Positions 8,836-17,173 of a stretch of DNA of 64,000 bases are shown here, in pieces. The notes under the pieces were generated by a model. It worked only from the letters and a program-made list of their open reading frames with translations, had not been told where the DNA came from and made no database searches. The DNA is from Citreicella sp. C3M06. Its GTDB lineage: Bacteria; Pseudomonadota; Alphaproteobacteria; Rhodobacterales; Rhodobacteraceae. The stretch lies in assembly GCF_018860705.1 (NCBI RefSeq), contig NZ_JAHKQA010000056.1, positions 62,001 to 126,000 on the forward strand. The letters run 5' to 3'. The position numbers and the translations under genes are program-made. Each line of letters starts with the position of its first letter. The stretch's first letter is position 1.

Positions 8836-9180
8836 ATGTCGATTCACCTGCCCAACCGCAATGCGCTTCCCAGCTTTCCCGGAAATCGTGCGCCGTCGCG
8901 GCGCGAGCGGCTGGCGCCGCTGGCCTATGCTGGCGGGCTGCTGGCCATCGGCGCGGCGCTGCTGGTCGCCAAGCCGCGCATCGGCAATGTGCCTGCCTCG
9001 ATGCTGTCGAAAGATGCACCAAAGGGCAGCCGCTGGCGCAGGGCGGCGCAGGTGGGGCGCGACGGGGCGAGCACCTTTGCGCCGACCAACGTCACCGATT
9101 CCATCGGCCGCTCGCTGATGATCGGCGGCGCGGCACTGGTGATCGCGCGCCTGCTCGACGAGGCCGTCGGCAAGCGCTGA
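8836..9180 (+). CDS. Small membrane-anchored hypothetical protein
   Basis: A 114-residue basic protein with no family that I recognise. The ATG at 8836 has AAGGAG seven bases upstream, a good ribosome-binding site; a TTG two codons earlier is less likely. After a basic N-terminus (RAPSRRERL) there is one clear membrane segment (LAYAGGLLAIGAALLVA, about residues 29-45). A second weaker hydrophobic stretch lies near the C-terminus (SLMIGGAALVIARLL). It follows the carboxypeptidase terminator, so it should have its own transcript. It ends 3 bases before the convergent enolase-family gene. Confidence 0.65.
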   Translation: MSIHLPNRNALPSFPGNRAPSRRERLAPLAYAGGLLAIGAALLVAKPRIGNVPASMLSKDAPKGSRWRRAAQVGRDGASTFAPTNVTDSIGRSLMIGGAALVIARLLDEAVGKR

Positions 9181-9183
9181 GAG

Positions 9184-10308
9184 CTATCCCAGCGCCGGTT
9201 CCTGCCGGTATTTGTCGAGCATGGCCGGGTCGACACTGACCCCGAGGCCCGGCCCCGTGGGCACATGTACGCGCCCGGCATGCACGGGGAACGGATCTGT
9301 CAGGATGTCTTCGACGGCGTAATAGCGCGACATGTAGAATTCGCAGTCCAGACGCAATTCCGGCAGCGCCGCCATCAGATGCGCGCCCGCCGCATGGGCC
9401 AGCCCGGTTTCGAACATGCAGCCACCATAGACCTCGATCCCCGCCGCGCGGGCAACAGCCCCGACCTCGAGCGCGCGGCGGATGCCCCCGGCTTTGTAGA
9501 CCTTGAGCGAGTAGATATCCGCCATGCGGATCTGTACGCCATACAGCGCCTCGCGCAGGCCGAACACCGACTCGTCGGCCATGATCGGCGTGTCGATGAT
9601 ATGGGTGATATGCGCCAGCGCCTCGCGTTCGTGCATCTTGACGGGCTGCTCGACAAAGGTCGGGTGAAACGCTTCAAGATCGCGGATATGGCGCACCGCA
9701 TCAAACGCGGTCAGACCCTGATTGTAATCGATGCGCAGGTCGGCCTCGAACCCGTAGGTCTCGCGCAGTTTTTCCAGCCGCATCAGGTCGAAATCATGGC
9801 CGCGAAACCCGGTCTTGATCTTGAAGATCCGCACGCCGTCGGCCCACATTTCGGCGACGTCTTCCAGATCCTTGCCGAAATCCGGGTTGGCGACGGAAAA
9901 GCTAAGCCCCATGCTCTCGCGCATCCGGCCGCCCACCAGTTCCGACACCGACAGGCCACAGATCTTGCCGGCAAGATCCAGCAGCGCCATTTCCAGCGCC
10001 GCCTTGGCCTCGGGGTGGCCGACGATGGCGGACTCGGCGGTTTTCATCAGCGGTTCGACCTGTACCGGGTCGGCGCCGATGATATGCGGGCGAAGATAGA
10101 CATGCAGCGCGGCGACGGCGGCCTCGGCGGTGCCGGTAAAGGCGGGCCATGTCGCGGCCTCGCCCCAGCCGGTCAGGCCGGTGTCGGTGGTCAGCTGCAG
10201 AATGACGGTATGAATGCCCGCCACATCGCCGATGCCATGCGAATGCACCGCCTTGCCGGGGATCAGAATGCGGTGAACCCGCAGGCTGGTGATCTTGTGA
10301 TCGCTCAT
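9184..10308 (-). CDS. Mandelate racemase/muconate lactonizing enzyme family protein
   Basis: A 374-residue enolase-superfamily enzyme. The N-terminal capping domain is followed by a modified TIM barrel with the MLE-type catalytic set: KIKTG (KxK), metal ligands in RIDYNQG (Asp), FVEQPV (Glu) and MADESVF (Asp), and the second catalytic Lys in SLKVYKAGG. The segment YGGCMFETGLAHAAGAHL resembles muconate cycloisomerases. Reactions in this subgroup start by abstracting the alpha proton of a carboxylate; the substrate here is not known. It begins 4 bases after the upstream ThDP enzyme stops, so the two are almost certainly cotranscribed and probably act in one pathway. Confidence 0.88.
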   Translation of the reverse strand: MSDHKITSLRVHRILIPGKAVHSHGIGDVAGIHTVILQLTTDTGLTGWGEAATWPAFTGTAEAAVAALHVYLRPHIIGADPVQVEPLMKTAESAIVGHPEAKAALEMALLDLAGKICGLSVSELVGGRMRESMGLSFSVANPDFGKDLEDVAEMWADGVRIFKIKTGFRGHDFDLMRLEKLRETYGFEADLRIDYNQGLTAFDAVRHIRDLEAFHPTFVEQPVKMHEREALAHITHIIDTPIMADESVFGLREALYGVQIRMADIYSLKVYKAGGIRRALEVGAVARAAGIEVYGGCMFETGLAHAAGAHLMAALPELRLDCEFYMSRYYAVEDILTDPFPVHAGRVHVPTGPGLGVSVDPAMLDKYRQEPALG

Positions 10309-10312
10309 TGGG

Positions 10313-12007
10313 TCATCCCATCCAGCGCCGCACAGGGGCGGCGGCCTCTTCCAGCGGCTGGCAGCGCACATCCACCAGCGTCGGGCCGTCAAAGGCCAGC
10401 GCCTCGGCCAGCGTGGCATCCAGCTGCGCCGGCTCGCTCACCGAATAGCTCTTGATGCCGAACCCCGCCGCCACCATCGCCTGATCGGTGCGGTTGAAGT
10501 CGACGTTGTAGTAGCGTTTATCGCAATCGTCGCGCTGGCTGGCTTTGATCCAGCCGAAGGACGCATTGGACAGCACGATATATGTTACCGGTGCGCCGGT
10601 GCGCGCCACGGTTTCCAGCTCGCCGCAGGCAAAGGCAAAGCTGCCATCGCCCATCAGGCCGACAACCTTGCTATCAGGCCTGCCGAACCACGCCCCAAGC
10701 GCGGCGCTCAGCGCATAGCCAAGCGCCCCATGCGCCCGGTTGGTGATGAACCGCCGCCCCGGCAGGGTCAGCTTTCCATACGCGCTCCAGTACGGGCAGG
10801 AGGTGCCGGGGTCTGACACCACGGTCGCCGTTTCGGGCAGCAGGGTGTTGAGCGCGTCGATGACCATTTCGGGGCGGATCTGATCGCCGCTGCGCTGTGC
10901 CAACGTATCGAAGCGGGCGAATTTGCGCGCCTTGATGTCGGCGATCCGCGCCGCGCCGCCAAACTGCGGCAGGCTGCGGCCCTGTAGCGCGGCATTCATC
11001 GCGCTCAGCGCCAGTTGCAGGTCGGCGACCACGCCCACCTCGGTCGGGTAATTCGCCCCGATTACCATGGGATCGCTGTCGATATGCACGATGCGCTGGC
11101 CGGGCTTGGGCTGTTCCCAGCGCGCGGTGGTGGTGGACCCGGCGCGGCAGCCCATGAAGATCACCAGATCGGCGCTTTCCATCATTTCCCATGTCTCGTC
11201 GGTGCCGCCGTTCGATCCCACAACCCCAAGGCAGAGCGGGTGCGTGTCGGCCAGCGCGCCTTGCCCCGAGATCGAGGTGGCAACCGCCAGATCCAAAGCT
11301 TCGACAAACTGGGCGAGCTCCCCCATCGCGCCCGCGATGACCACGCCGCCGCCGCAGACCACCAGCGGGGCTTTGGCGCTGAGGATCGCCTCAACCGCCG
11401 CCTCGGCCGCGCCGGGCGCGGGGGCGGCGCGCTGCGCGGGGTAGCTGGCAAGCGCGGGATCGGCCCAGATGTCTTCGGGCGGGACGGCATCGTACTGGAT
11501 GTCATAGGGCAAGCCTAGATGGGCCGAGCCGGGCCGCCCCGTGGTCATGGCGCGAAACGCGGCGCGGACCATGCGCGGGATGTGATCGGCGCGAGAGATC
11601 ACCGTGTTCCACTTGGTCAAAGGGCGCATCAGCGCCTCCTGATCGACCTGGGTCAGGGGGTATTTGCCGTAGCTCGCCACGGAAATATCGGTGGTGATCG
11701 ACAGCACCGCGTAAGAGGATTCATTCGCCTCGATCAGCCCCGGCAGGATATAGGTCGCGCCGCCGCCCGATGGCCCTTCGCACACGCCGACGCGCCCGGT
11801 CACGCGGCTATAGCCATCGGCCATGTAGCAGGCCGAGCGCTCATCGCGGGTCAGCACATGGGTGATGCCGTGATCGAGCTGTAGCATGGCGTCGTAGAAC
11901 GGCAGCGTGGTGTCGCCGCACAGGCCGAAGATATGCGTCACGCCCTGCGCTTCAAGCTGGCGCACCATCGCTTCGGCGCCGTTCATCCCATTCACGCGCT
12001 CGCCCAT
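10313..12007 (-). CDS. Thiamine diphosphate-dependent enzyme, acetolactate synthase-like
   Basis: A 564-residue ThDP enzyme with the three usual domains. The N-terminal PYR domain carries the catalytic Glu in TRDERSACYMADGYSR. The middle domain (about 190-330) resembles the FAD/ADP fold of acetolactate synthase. The C-terminal PP domain has the Mg-ThDP motif GDGSFAFACG followed by VLSNASFGW. Members of this family include acetolactate synthase, benzoylformate decarboxylase and oxalyl-CoA decarboxylase; this one cannot be placed in one reaction. I start at the ATG at 12007 (MGERVNG) because AAGGGG precedes it; an ATG at 12034 is possible. It is divergent from the GntR regulator with 66 bases between, and leads an operon with the enolase-family gene. 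Confidence 0.88.
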   Translation of the reverse strand: MGERVNGMNGAEAMVRQLEAQGVTHIFGLCGDTTLPFYDAMLQLDHGITHVLTRDERSACYMADGYSRVTGRVGVCEGPSGGGATYILPGLIEANESSYAVLSITTDISVASYGKYPLTQVDQEALMRPLTKWNTVISRADHIPRMVRAAFRAMTTGRPGSAHLGLPYDIQYDAVPPEDIWADPALASYPAQRAAPAPGAAEAAVEAILSAKAPLVVCGGGVVIAGAMGELAQFVEALDLAVATSISGQGALADTHPLCLGVVGSNGGTDETWEMMESADLVIFMGCRAGSTTTARWEQPKPGQRIVHIDSDPMVIGANYPTEVGVVADLQLALSAMNAALQGRSLPQFGGAARIADIKARKFARFDTLAQRSGDQIRPEMVIDALNTLLPETATVVSDPGTSCPYWSAYGKLTLPGRRFITNRAHGALGYALSAALGAWFGRPDSKVVGLMGDGSFAFACGELETVARTGAPVTYIVLSNASFGWIKASQRDDCDKRYYNVDFNRTDQAMVAAGFGIKSYSVSEPAQLDATLAEALAFDGPTLVDVRCQPLEEAAAPVRRWMG

Positions 12008-12037
12008 CTCTGACCCCTTTCTGATGTGTATCACAAT

Positions 12038-12047
12038 CTGTATACAG
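12038..12047. promoter_or_regulatory. Predicted GntR/FCD operator
   Basis: CTGTATACAG is a perfect 10-base palindrome in the 66-base gap between the ThDP operon and the gntR gene. Its TGTATACA core is the kind of site bound by FadR-subfamily (FCD) regulators. This suggests control of both directions by the neighbouring GntR protein. Confidence 0.6.
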
Positions 12048-12073
12048 CTCTTAATGCAGTTGGGAAGTCGTCA

Positions 12074-12745
12074 ATGACCGAGAAAAGCAGTGCCAGCCGG
12101 GTTCACGCGCAACTGCGCGACATGGCGATCCGGTTTGCCTTCAAACCCGGCGAGCGGATCAATGAATCGGCGCTGACCCGCGCGCTGGACGTGTCGCGCA
12201 CGCCGCTGCGCGAGGCGCTGAACCGCTTGGTGGCCGAGGGGTTCCTGACGCTGCGCCCCGGGCAGGGGTTCTTTTGCCGCGCGCTTGATCCGCAGCAGGT
12301 CGCCGAGCTGTACCAGCTGCGCACCGCGTTGGAGGTCGAGGCGCTGCGGCTTGGGCTTCAGGCCGAGGATGCGGCTTTGACGGCACTTGGCGCGCATCTG
12401 GATGCATCGGAAGCCAGCTATGCCGCCTGCACCGACGTCGCCGAGCTGGTGCGCATGGACGAGGCGTTTCATCTTGCGCTGGCCGGGCTTGCGGGCAATG
12501 GCGAGCTGTTGCGGATGCTGACCAACGTCAATGAGCGCATCCGTTATGTCCGCATGGTCAACCTGCGCCAGCTGCGCAGCGGCGCGGGCGAGGATCTGAG
12601 CGCGCATCGCCGCATCACCGAAGCGGTTCTGCGCCGCGATGCCGGTGCTGCCGAAGCGGCCCTGCGCGGCCATATCGAACGCCGCGCCGAAGAGACGCGC
12701 GCGCTGGTGCGGCTGGCCTATTCTCAGCTTTATGTGCCCGACTGA
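12074..12745 (+). CDS. GntR family transcriptional regulator (FadR/FCD subfamily)
   Basis: A 223-residue regulator. The N-terminal winged helix has the family signature INESALTRALDVSRTPLREALNRLVAEGFL. The all-helical FCD ligand-binding domain follows, with a likely metal-ligand set (MDEAFH near residue 135, a later H in LSAHRRI, and LRGHIERR). FCD proteins usually sense carboxylic acids that are substrates or intermediates of the adjacent pathway. It is divergent from the ThDP/enolase-family operon, with a perfect palindrome in between, so it is probably its repressor and autoregulated. I use the ATG at 12074 with GGGAAG upstream rather than the upstream ATG at 12026, which lies inside the operator region. 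Confidence 0.88.
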   Translation: MTEKSSASRVHAQLRDMAIRFAFKPGERINESALTRALDVSRTPLREALNRLVAEGFLTLRPGQGFFCRALDPQQVAELYQLRTALEVEALRLGLQAEDAALTALGAHLDASEASYAACTDVAELVRMDEAFHLALAGLAGNGELLRMLTNVNERIRYVRMVNLRQLRSGAGEDLSAHRRITEAVLRRDAGAAEAALRGHIERRAEETRALVRLAYSQLYVPD

Positions 12746-12822
12746 CGGCGCGGTGTGATCCTGATCAAGGCCCGGCGGCGCCCCGGCGTACATCTTCGGT
12801 AAATTGCATATGGAGGCCGAAG

Positions 12823-13158
12823 ATGAGTTACAAAGCCAGCCTTGGCGATCTGAAACCGCAGGTCAAACGCTTCAACGCCGCGATTGGCGAGACCGCCAAG
12901 GGTTTTGGCGCGATCGCTGCCAGCCTGCGCGGCGACGGGGCGCTGAGCCACAAGCAAAAGGAATTCGTCGCGCTCGGCATCGCCGTGGCCATCCGCTGCG
13001 AGCCCTGCATCCTGTTTCACACCGAAGCGCTGATCCGCATGGGCGCAACGCGCGAAGAGGTGGCCGAGGTGCTTGCTGTCGCGGTGGAAATGGGCGGCGG
13101 GCCGGGGGTCATGTACGGGTCAAAGGCTCTGGCCGCCTATGACGAACTGTCCGCCTGA
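12823..13158 (+). CDS. Carboxymuconolactone decarboxylase/AhpD-like protein
   Basis: A 111-residue helical CMD-family protein. The motif CEPCILFHTEALIRMGAT gives the redox pair Cys59/Cys62 and His66 of AhpD-type alkylhydroperoxidases, where a thiol pair and a proton-relay His reduce peroxides. The sequence also fits short 4-carboxymuconolactone decarboxylase relatives, but the CxxC favours the AhpD type. GGAGG lies six bases before the ATG. It stands after gntR (77 bases) and before a bidirectional terminator. Confidence 0.85.
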   Translation: MSYKASLGDLKPQVKRFNAAIGETAKGFGAIAASLRGDGALSHKQKEFVALGIAVAIRCEPCILFHTEALIRMGATREEVAEVLAVAVEMGGGPGVMYGSKALAAYDELSA

Positions 13159-13209
13159 AAGGCGCAGCCTGACATCCTAAATTGACGGGTGCAGCCCGAG
13201 ACGACAAAA

Positions 13210-13240
13210 GGCCCGGCGCAGGGCAGCGCCGGGCCGTTTT
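13210..13240. terminator. Bidirectional intrinsic terminator
   Basis: A perfect 10-bp stem, GGCCCGGCGC (13210-13219) with GCGCCGGGCC (13226-13235), a 6-base loop, TTTT on the plus side and AAAA on the left (TTTT for the minus strand). It serves the convergent ahpD-like gene and pheT. Confidence 0.9.
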
Positions 13241-13257
13241 CCATGACTTTACAAGGA

Positions 13258-15654
13258 TCAGCCGCGCAGCGTGCCGCCGGTGGCCTTTTGGACCTTGGCG
13301 ACAATCTTGGCAGCGACCGCCTCGATGTCCTTTTCGGTGAGCGTCGCACCGCTGGGCTGAAGCCGCACGGTGATCGCCAGCGACTTCTGTCCCTCGCCAA
13401 GGCTGCCGCCGATGAATTCGTCGAACACCCGAACCTCGGAAATCAGTGCCTTGTCGGCGCCAGTCGCCGCGTTGACCAGATCCAGCGCGGCCACGTCTGC
13501 GCCGACGACAAAGGCAAAGTCGCGCTCGACCGCCTGCAGATCGTTCGACACCAGCGCCGGGCGCGCGGCCCCCGTGGCGCGTGGCAGGGGGATGTCCTGC
13601 GGGTAGAGCACGAAGCCGACCGCCGGGCCCTTGACGCCCATCTCGGAGAGCACCTTGGGGTGGATCTCGCCAAACACGCCAAGCACCTTTTTCGGCCCGA
13701 GGCACAGCTTGCCATGACGGCCCGGATGCCACCAGCTTTCGGCCCCGCGCAGGATCTGCATCTTGGCGGGGGCACCGATGGCGGCCAGAACCGCCTCGGC
13801 ATCGGCCTTGGCATCGTAGACGTCGACCGGGCGCGAGGCCCCGTGCACATCCTTTGGCCCGGTGCGCCCAACCAGCAGGCCACAGACCTGAAGATGCTGT
13901 TCGCCCGGCTCGGCGCCATGGAAGGCCGCGCCGCATTCGAACAATGCCAGATCGTTGAAACCGCGCGCCTGATTGCGGGCCGCCGCCTGCAGCAAGCCGG
14001 GCAGCAGCTGCGGGCGCATATGCGACAGGTCGGCCGAGATCGGGTTGGCCAGCTTCATGGTGTCATCGTCGCCGCCGAACAGCGCCGCCGAGGCCTTGTC
14101 GACAAAGCTGTAGGTGACGCATTCGTTGTAGCCCAGCTCTGCCGTGGTGCGCCGCGCGATCTGTTCGCGCTTTTGCATCGGCGACAGGATCGGTGCGGGC
14201 ACGCCCGGCAGCGGGCGGCGCAGCGGCTGGCCCTGCAGTTTGGTCAGCGAGGCGATGCGGGCGACCTCCTCGACCAGATCCGCTTCGCCCATGACGTCGG
14301 GGCGCCAGCTTGGCACCGAGGCCATGTCGCCGCTCAGGGTAAAGCCAAGCGCTGTCAGCGTGGCGCGCTGGGTCTCGGCCGCGATCTCCATCCCGACGAG
14401 CGAGACAACGCGATCGGTATCGAGCTTGTAGGCGCGGGCCACATCGGGCTCGGCGCCAGCCTTGACCACGTCCGAGGCCTCGCCCCCGGCAATGTCGAGG
14501 ATCATCTGCGTGGCCGCCTCGATGCCAGCGCTTGCCGACGCCGGGTCGATGCCGCGCTCGAACCGGTAGCGGGCGTCGGAATTGATCTTCAGAGCGCGGC
14601 CCGTGTAGGCGGTGCGGATGGTGTCGAAATACGCCGCCTCGAGGAACACCTCGGTGGTCTCGTCAGAGACGCCGGTCGGCTCGCCCCCCATCACGCCGCC
14701 AAGGCTTTGCACGCCATTGTCGTCGGAAATCGCGATCATGCCGCTGGCCAGCGTATAGCTGCGCTCATCCAGCGCCGCGAGCGTCTCGCCGCCCGTGGCT
14801 GCGTGGATGCGCAGACCGCCACTCAGCTTTCCGGCGTCAAACACATGCAAGGGGCGGTTGCGATCAAAGGTGAAGAAGTTGGTCACATCGACAAGGAAGC
14901 TGATCGGGCGCAGTCCGATGGCCTTGAGCCGCTGTTGCAGCCACTCGGGCGAGGGGCCGTTCTTCACGCCCTTGATCAGGCGACCGTAGAACACCGGGCA
15001 ACCCTCCTGCGCGCTGTCCTCGATGGTCACCGAAACAGGGCAGGGGAAGGCACCGGGCACCGTGACCTCGGGGATGGCTTTCAGCGTGCCAAGACCACGC
15101 GCCGCAAGATCGCGGGCGATGCCATGCACCCCAAGCGCATCAGGGCGGTTGGGGGTGATGGCGATCTCGATCACCGGGTCGACCTTGGCCGGGTCATTCT
15201 GCGCCAGCCAGTCGGCAAAGCTCTGGCCGACCTCGCCCGAGGGCAATTCGATGATGCCGTCGTGTTCTTCGGACAGCTCCATCTCGCGTTCGGAACACAT
15301 CATGCCGTGGCTTTCGATGCCGCGGATCTTGCCGATCTGGATGGTGGTGTCGATGCCGGGCACATAAGTGCCGGGGCTGGCCACAACCACGGTGATCCCC
15401 GCCCGCGCGTTGGGCGCACCGCAGATGATCTGGGTTTCTCCGGTGTCCGTCAGCACCTTACACAGGTTCAGCTTGTCGGCGTCGGGGTGTTTCTCGGCGG
15501 CGATCACCTTGCCGATCTTGAAGGCGGACAGCGTCTCGGCGGGGTTTTCCACCCCTTCGACCTCAAGGCCAAGGTCGGTCAGGGCCTCGGTGATCTCATC
15601 GACCGAGGCCGTGGTGTCGAGGTGCTCTTTCAGCCAGGAAAGCGTGAATTTCAT
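13258..15654 (-). CDS. pheT: Phenylalanine--tRNA ligase beta subunit
   Basis: A 798-residue PheT, partner of PheS in the alpha2-beta2 synthetase. It starts MKFTLSWLKEHLDT, the standard bacterial N-terminus. An N-terminal tRNA-binding (OB) domain follows, with EKHPDADKLNLCKV (about 45-60). Then come the B3/B4 editing region, the B5 domain, and a C-terminal FDX-ACB domain ending LTEKDIEAVAAKIV. Length is normal. The open frame continues upstream to 15996, but those residues are not family-like. pheS is not adjacent: the 494 bases upstream contain no gene I can support, so pheT seems to be transcribed separately here. Confidence 0.96.
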   Translation of the reverse strand: MKFTLSWLKEHLDTTASVDEITEALTDLGLEVEGVENPAETLSAFKIGKVIAAEKHPDADKLNLCKVLTDTGETQIICGAPNARAGITVVVASPGTYVPGIDTTIQIGKIRGIESHGMMCSEREMELSEEHDGIIELPSGEVGQSFADWLAQNDPAKVDPVIEIAITPNRPDALGVHGIARDLAARGLGTLKAIPEVTVPGAFPCPVSVTIEDSAQEGCPVFYGRLIKGVKNGPSPEWLQQRLKAIGLRPISFLVDVTNFFTFDRNRPLHVFDAGKLSGGLRIHAATGGETLAALDERSYTLASGMIAISDDNGVQSLGGVMGGEPTGVSDETTEVFLEAAYFDTIRTAYTGRALKINSDARYRFERGIDPASASAGIEAATQMILDIAGGEASDVVKAGAEPDVARAYKLDTDRVVSLVGMEIAAETQRATLTALGFTLSGDMASVPSWRPDVMGEADLVEEVARIASLTKLQGQPLRRPLPGVPAPILSPMQKREQIARRTTAELGYNECVTYSFVDKASAALFGGDDDTMKLANPISADLSHMRPQLLPGLLQAAARNQARGFNDLALFECGAAFHGAEPGEQHLQVCGLLVGRTGPKDVHGASRPVDVYDAKADAEAVLAAIGAPAKMQILRGAESWWHPGRHGKLCLGPKKVLGVFGEIHPKVLSEMGVKGPAVGFVLYPQDIPLPRATGAARPALVSNDLQAVERDFAFVVGADVAALDLVNAATGADKALISEVRVFDEFIGGSLGEGQKSLAITVRLQPSGATLTEKDIEAVAAKIVAKVQKATGGTLRG

Positions 15655-16148
15655 CGCGGTGCCGCCGGGAGTTGTGATCGGTATCGGCAGGGCCTTACCG
15701 CATCGAAGGGCAAGGGGAAAGGGGCGCGGCGCCATGCAGCTTTGCCATTGCGCGATTTCCGTCTGTGCTATGGGCGCGCCATCCGGGGGCGATACGCCGG
15801 ACATGAGCTGCCAGACCGGCCTTGGCGCTCTGCTGATGCAGAGCCGCAAGCGCGCCAACACAGCAACCGGGCGCTGGCCCTGCGCGGCACAAGGACAGGC
15901 ATTGGCGACGGTGTATCCTGAACGGATCCGCAACCCGCCGCTGCTGATCCGGATCTGCCTGTCCCGTTTTGTGCCTTGGGTGGCGCGCGACGCCAACGCC
16001 GCTCTGATAGATGCCGCTCACCTCGCTGGCTTGCTGGCAATCGTCGGGCGATCACAGGGGACCGACGCGATGCCCCTGGCTTCATCTTGCCAGAAAAACT
16101 CCCGCCGGAGGCATCCTGCCCAGGCAACTCGCGCAACCGCCGGACGGT
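15655..16148. other. 494-base intergenic region, no supported gene
   Basis: Open frames exist on both strands but have low-complexity, Arg/Ser/Pro-rich translations and no ribosome-binding sites. The region should contain the pheT promoter on the minus strand, although no strong hexamer pair was seen. Its right part holds a copy of the repeated 3'-end element at 16078-16112. Confidence 0.5.
16078..16112 (-). repeat. 3'-end repeat element, copy A
   Basis: Read on the minus strand this is GCCTCCGGCGGGAG, a T run, then GGCAAGATGAAG (16091-16080). It begins 36 bases after the stop of the MBL gene. The 12-base GGCAAGATGAAG core recurs exactly at 54631-54642, and a diverged form occurs near 51646-51670. 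Confidence 0.55.
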
Positions 16149-17024
16149 TCACCGAGGTTCGAAATACCCCAGCGGAATCTTGAGATAGCTGCGCCCGTTG
16201 TCCTCGGCGGGTGGCATCCGCCCGCCACGGGTATTGATCTGCAGCGCTGCCAGCATTAGCTTGGGTAAGGGCAGGGTGGCGTCACGTTCGTCGCGGATCT
16301 TGCAATATTCATCCTCCGAGGGCGCGTCCTTAAGATGAATGTTCGACGCCTTGTGCTCGGCCACCGTGGCCCAGCAGGCGGCAGCTCGGCCATCCGGCGC
16401 ATAATCATGGCCGACGTACAGCCGGGTGTCATCGGGCAGCGACAGGATGCGCATCAGCGTCGCGTATAGCTCCGCCGACGATCCGCCGGGGAAATCGGCC
16501 CGCGAGGTGCCGCTGTCGGGCATCATGAAGGTATCATGCACAAAGGCCGCATCGCCAGCGACATAGCTGACAGAGGCCAGCGTATGGCCGGGCGAAAACA
16601 TCACGGTGACGGGGATTTCGCCGACCATGAAACACTCGCCGTCGGCCCAGAGCCGGTCCCATGCCGCACCGTCGGTGGGAAAATCCTCGCCGAAATTGTA
16701 GATGCCTTTCCAGAGCCTCTGCACCCCGGTCACCATCTCGCCGATGGCCTGCGGTGCGCCCAGCTTGTCCTTCAGCCAATGCGCTGCCGTCAGATGGTCG
16801 GCATGGGGGTGGGTGTCGAGAATCCAGACGATCTCGATGCCGGTGTCCGCGATATAGGACAGGATGCGTTGCGCATTTCCGGTCAGAATGGCGGCGGCCT
16901 GCGGGTCGAAATCCAGCACCGGATCGACGATCGCGCCTTTCATCGTGGCTGGATCGTGAAAGACATATTGCCAGCTGCCGGTGGTCTCGTCCCAGAAGCT
17001 TTTCACGATGGGGCTTTGGGTCAT
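16149..17024 (-). CDS. MBL-fold metallohydrolase, persulfide dioxygenase-like
   Basis: A 291-residue metallo-beta-lactamase-fold protein. The metal motif is THPHADH (His72, His74, Asp76, His77), then SPGHTLASVSYV, the Asp in DTFMMPDSG, and YVGHDYAPDGR. The Asp-Ser-Gly-x-x-Arg-Ala-Asp-Phe-Pro-Gly-Gly segment is what ETHE1-type persulfide dioxygenases have in this place. They oxidise glutathione persulfide to sulfite. A related generic hydrolase (BLH family) remains possible. I start at the ATG at 17024, preceded by AGAGGA; the longer frame to 17177 reads through a terminator. No rhodanese or sulfite gene is adjacent, although a TauE/SafE gene lies 5.5 kb away. Confidence 0.82.
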   Translation of the reverse strand: MTQSPIVKSFWDETTGSWQYVFHDPATMKGAIVDPVLDFDPQAAAILTGNAQRILSYIADTGIEIVWILDTHPHADHLTAAHWLKDKLGAPQAIGEMVTGVQRLWKGIYNFGEDFPTDGAAWDRLWADGECFMVGEIPVTVMFSPGHTLASVSYVAGDAAFVHDTFMMPDSGTSRADFPGGSSAELYATLMRILSLPDDTRLYVGHDYAPDGRAAACWATVAEHKASNIHLKDAPSEDEYCKIRDERDATLPLPKLMLAALQINTRGGRMPPAEDNGRSYLKIPLGYFEPR

Positions 17025-17120
17025 GTCGATCCTCTTCTGTCCGCGGTGAGCGTGTGAAACAACGCCCTTGAGCGGAACATGTTCCTGAAATCGCATCTGT
17101 CCACGCCCCCCCGGCAAAAC

Positions 17121-17150
17121 GAAAAACGCCGCCCCGGGGTGGGGCGGCGT
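17121..17150 (-). terminator. Terminator of the RND pump operon
   Basis: Perfect 10-bp stem ACGCCGCCCC (17126-17135) with GGGGCGGCGT (17141-17150). On the minus strand it is followed by TTTTT (17125-17122 and onward). It is 24 bases after the permease stop codon. Confidence 0.85.
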
Positions 17151-17173
17151 CTGTGTCTGACCGGCCGAAACGA

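Noticed and set aside
13189-15921. 910-codon open frame on the plus strand opposite pheT
   Set aside because: Its translation is Arg/Gly/His-rich with no family motif, and it mirrors the strong PheT coding frame. It is an antisense shadow of high-GC codon use.
15768-16136. 122-codon minus-strand frame in the gap upstream of pheT
   Set aside because: Its composition (Arg, Ser, Pro, Gly) is not protein-like, there is no ribosome-binding site, and part of it is the repeat element.
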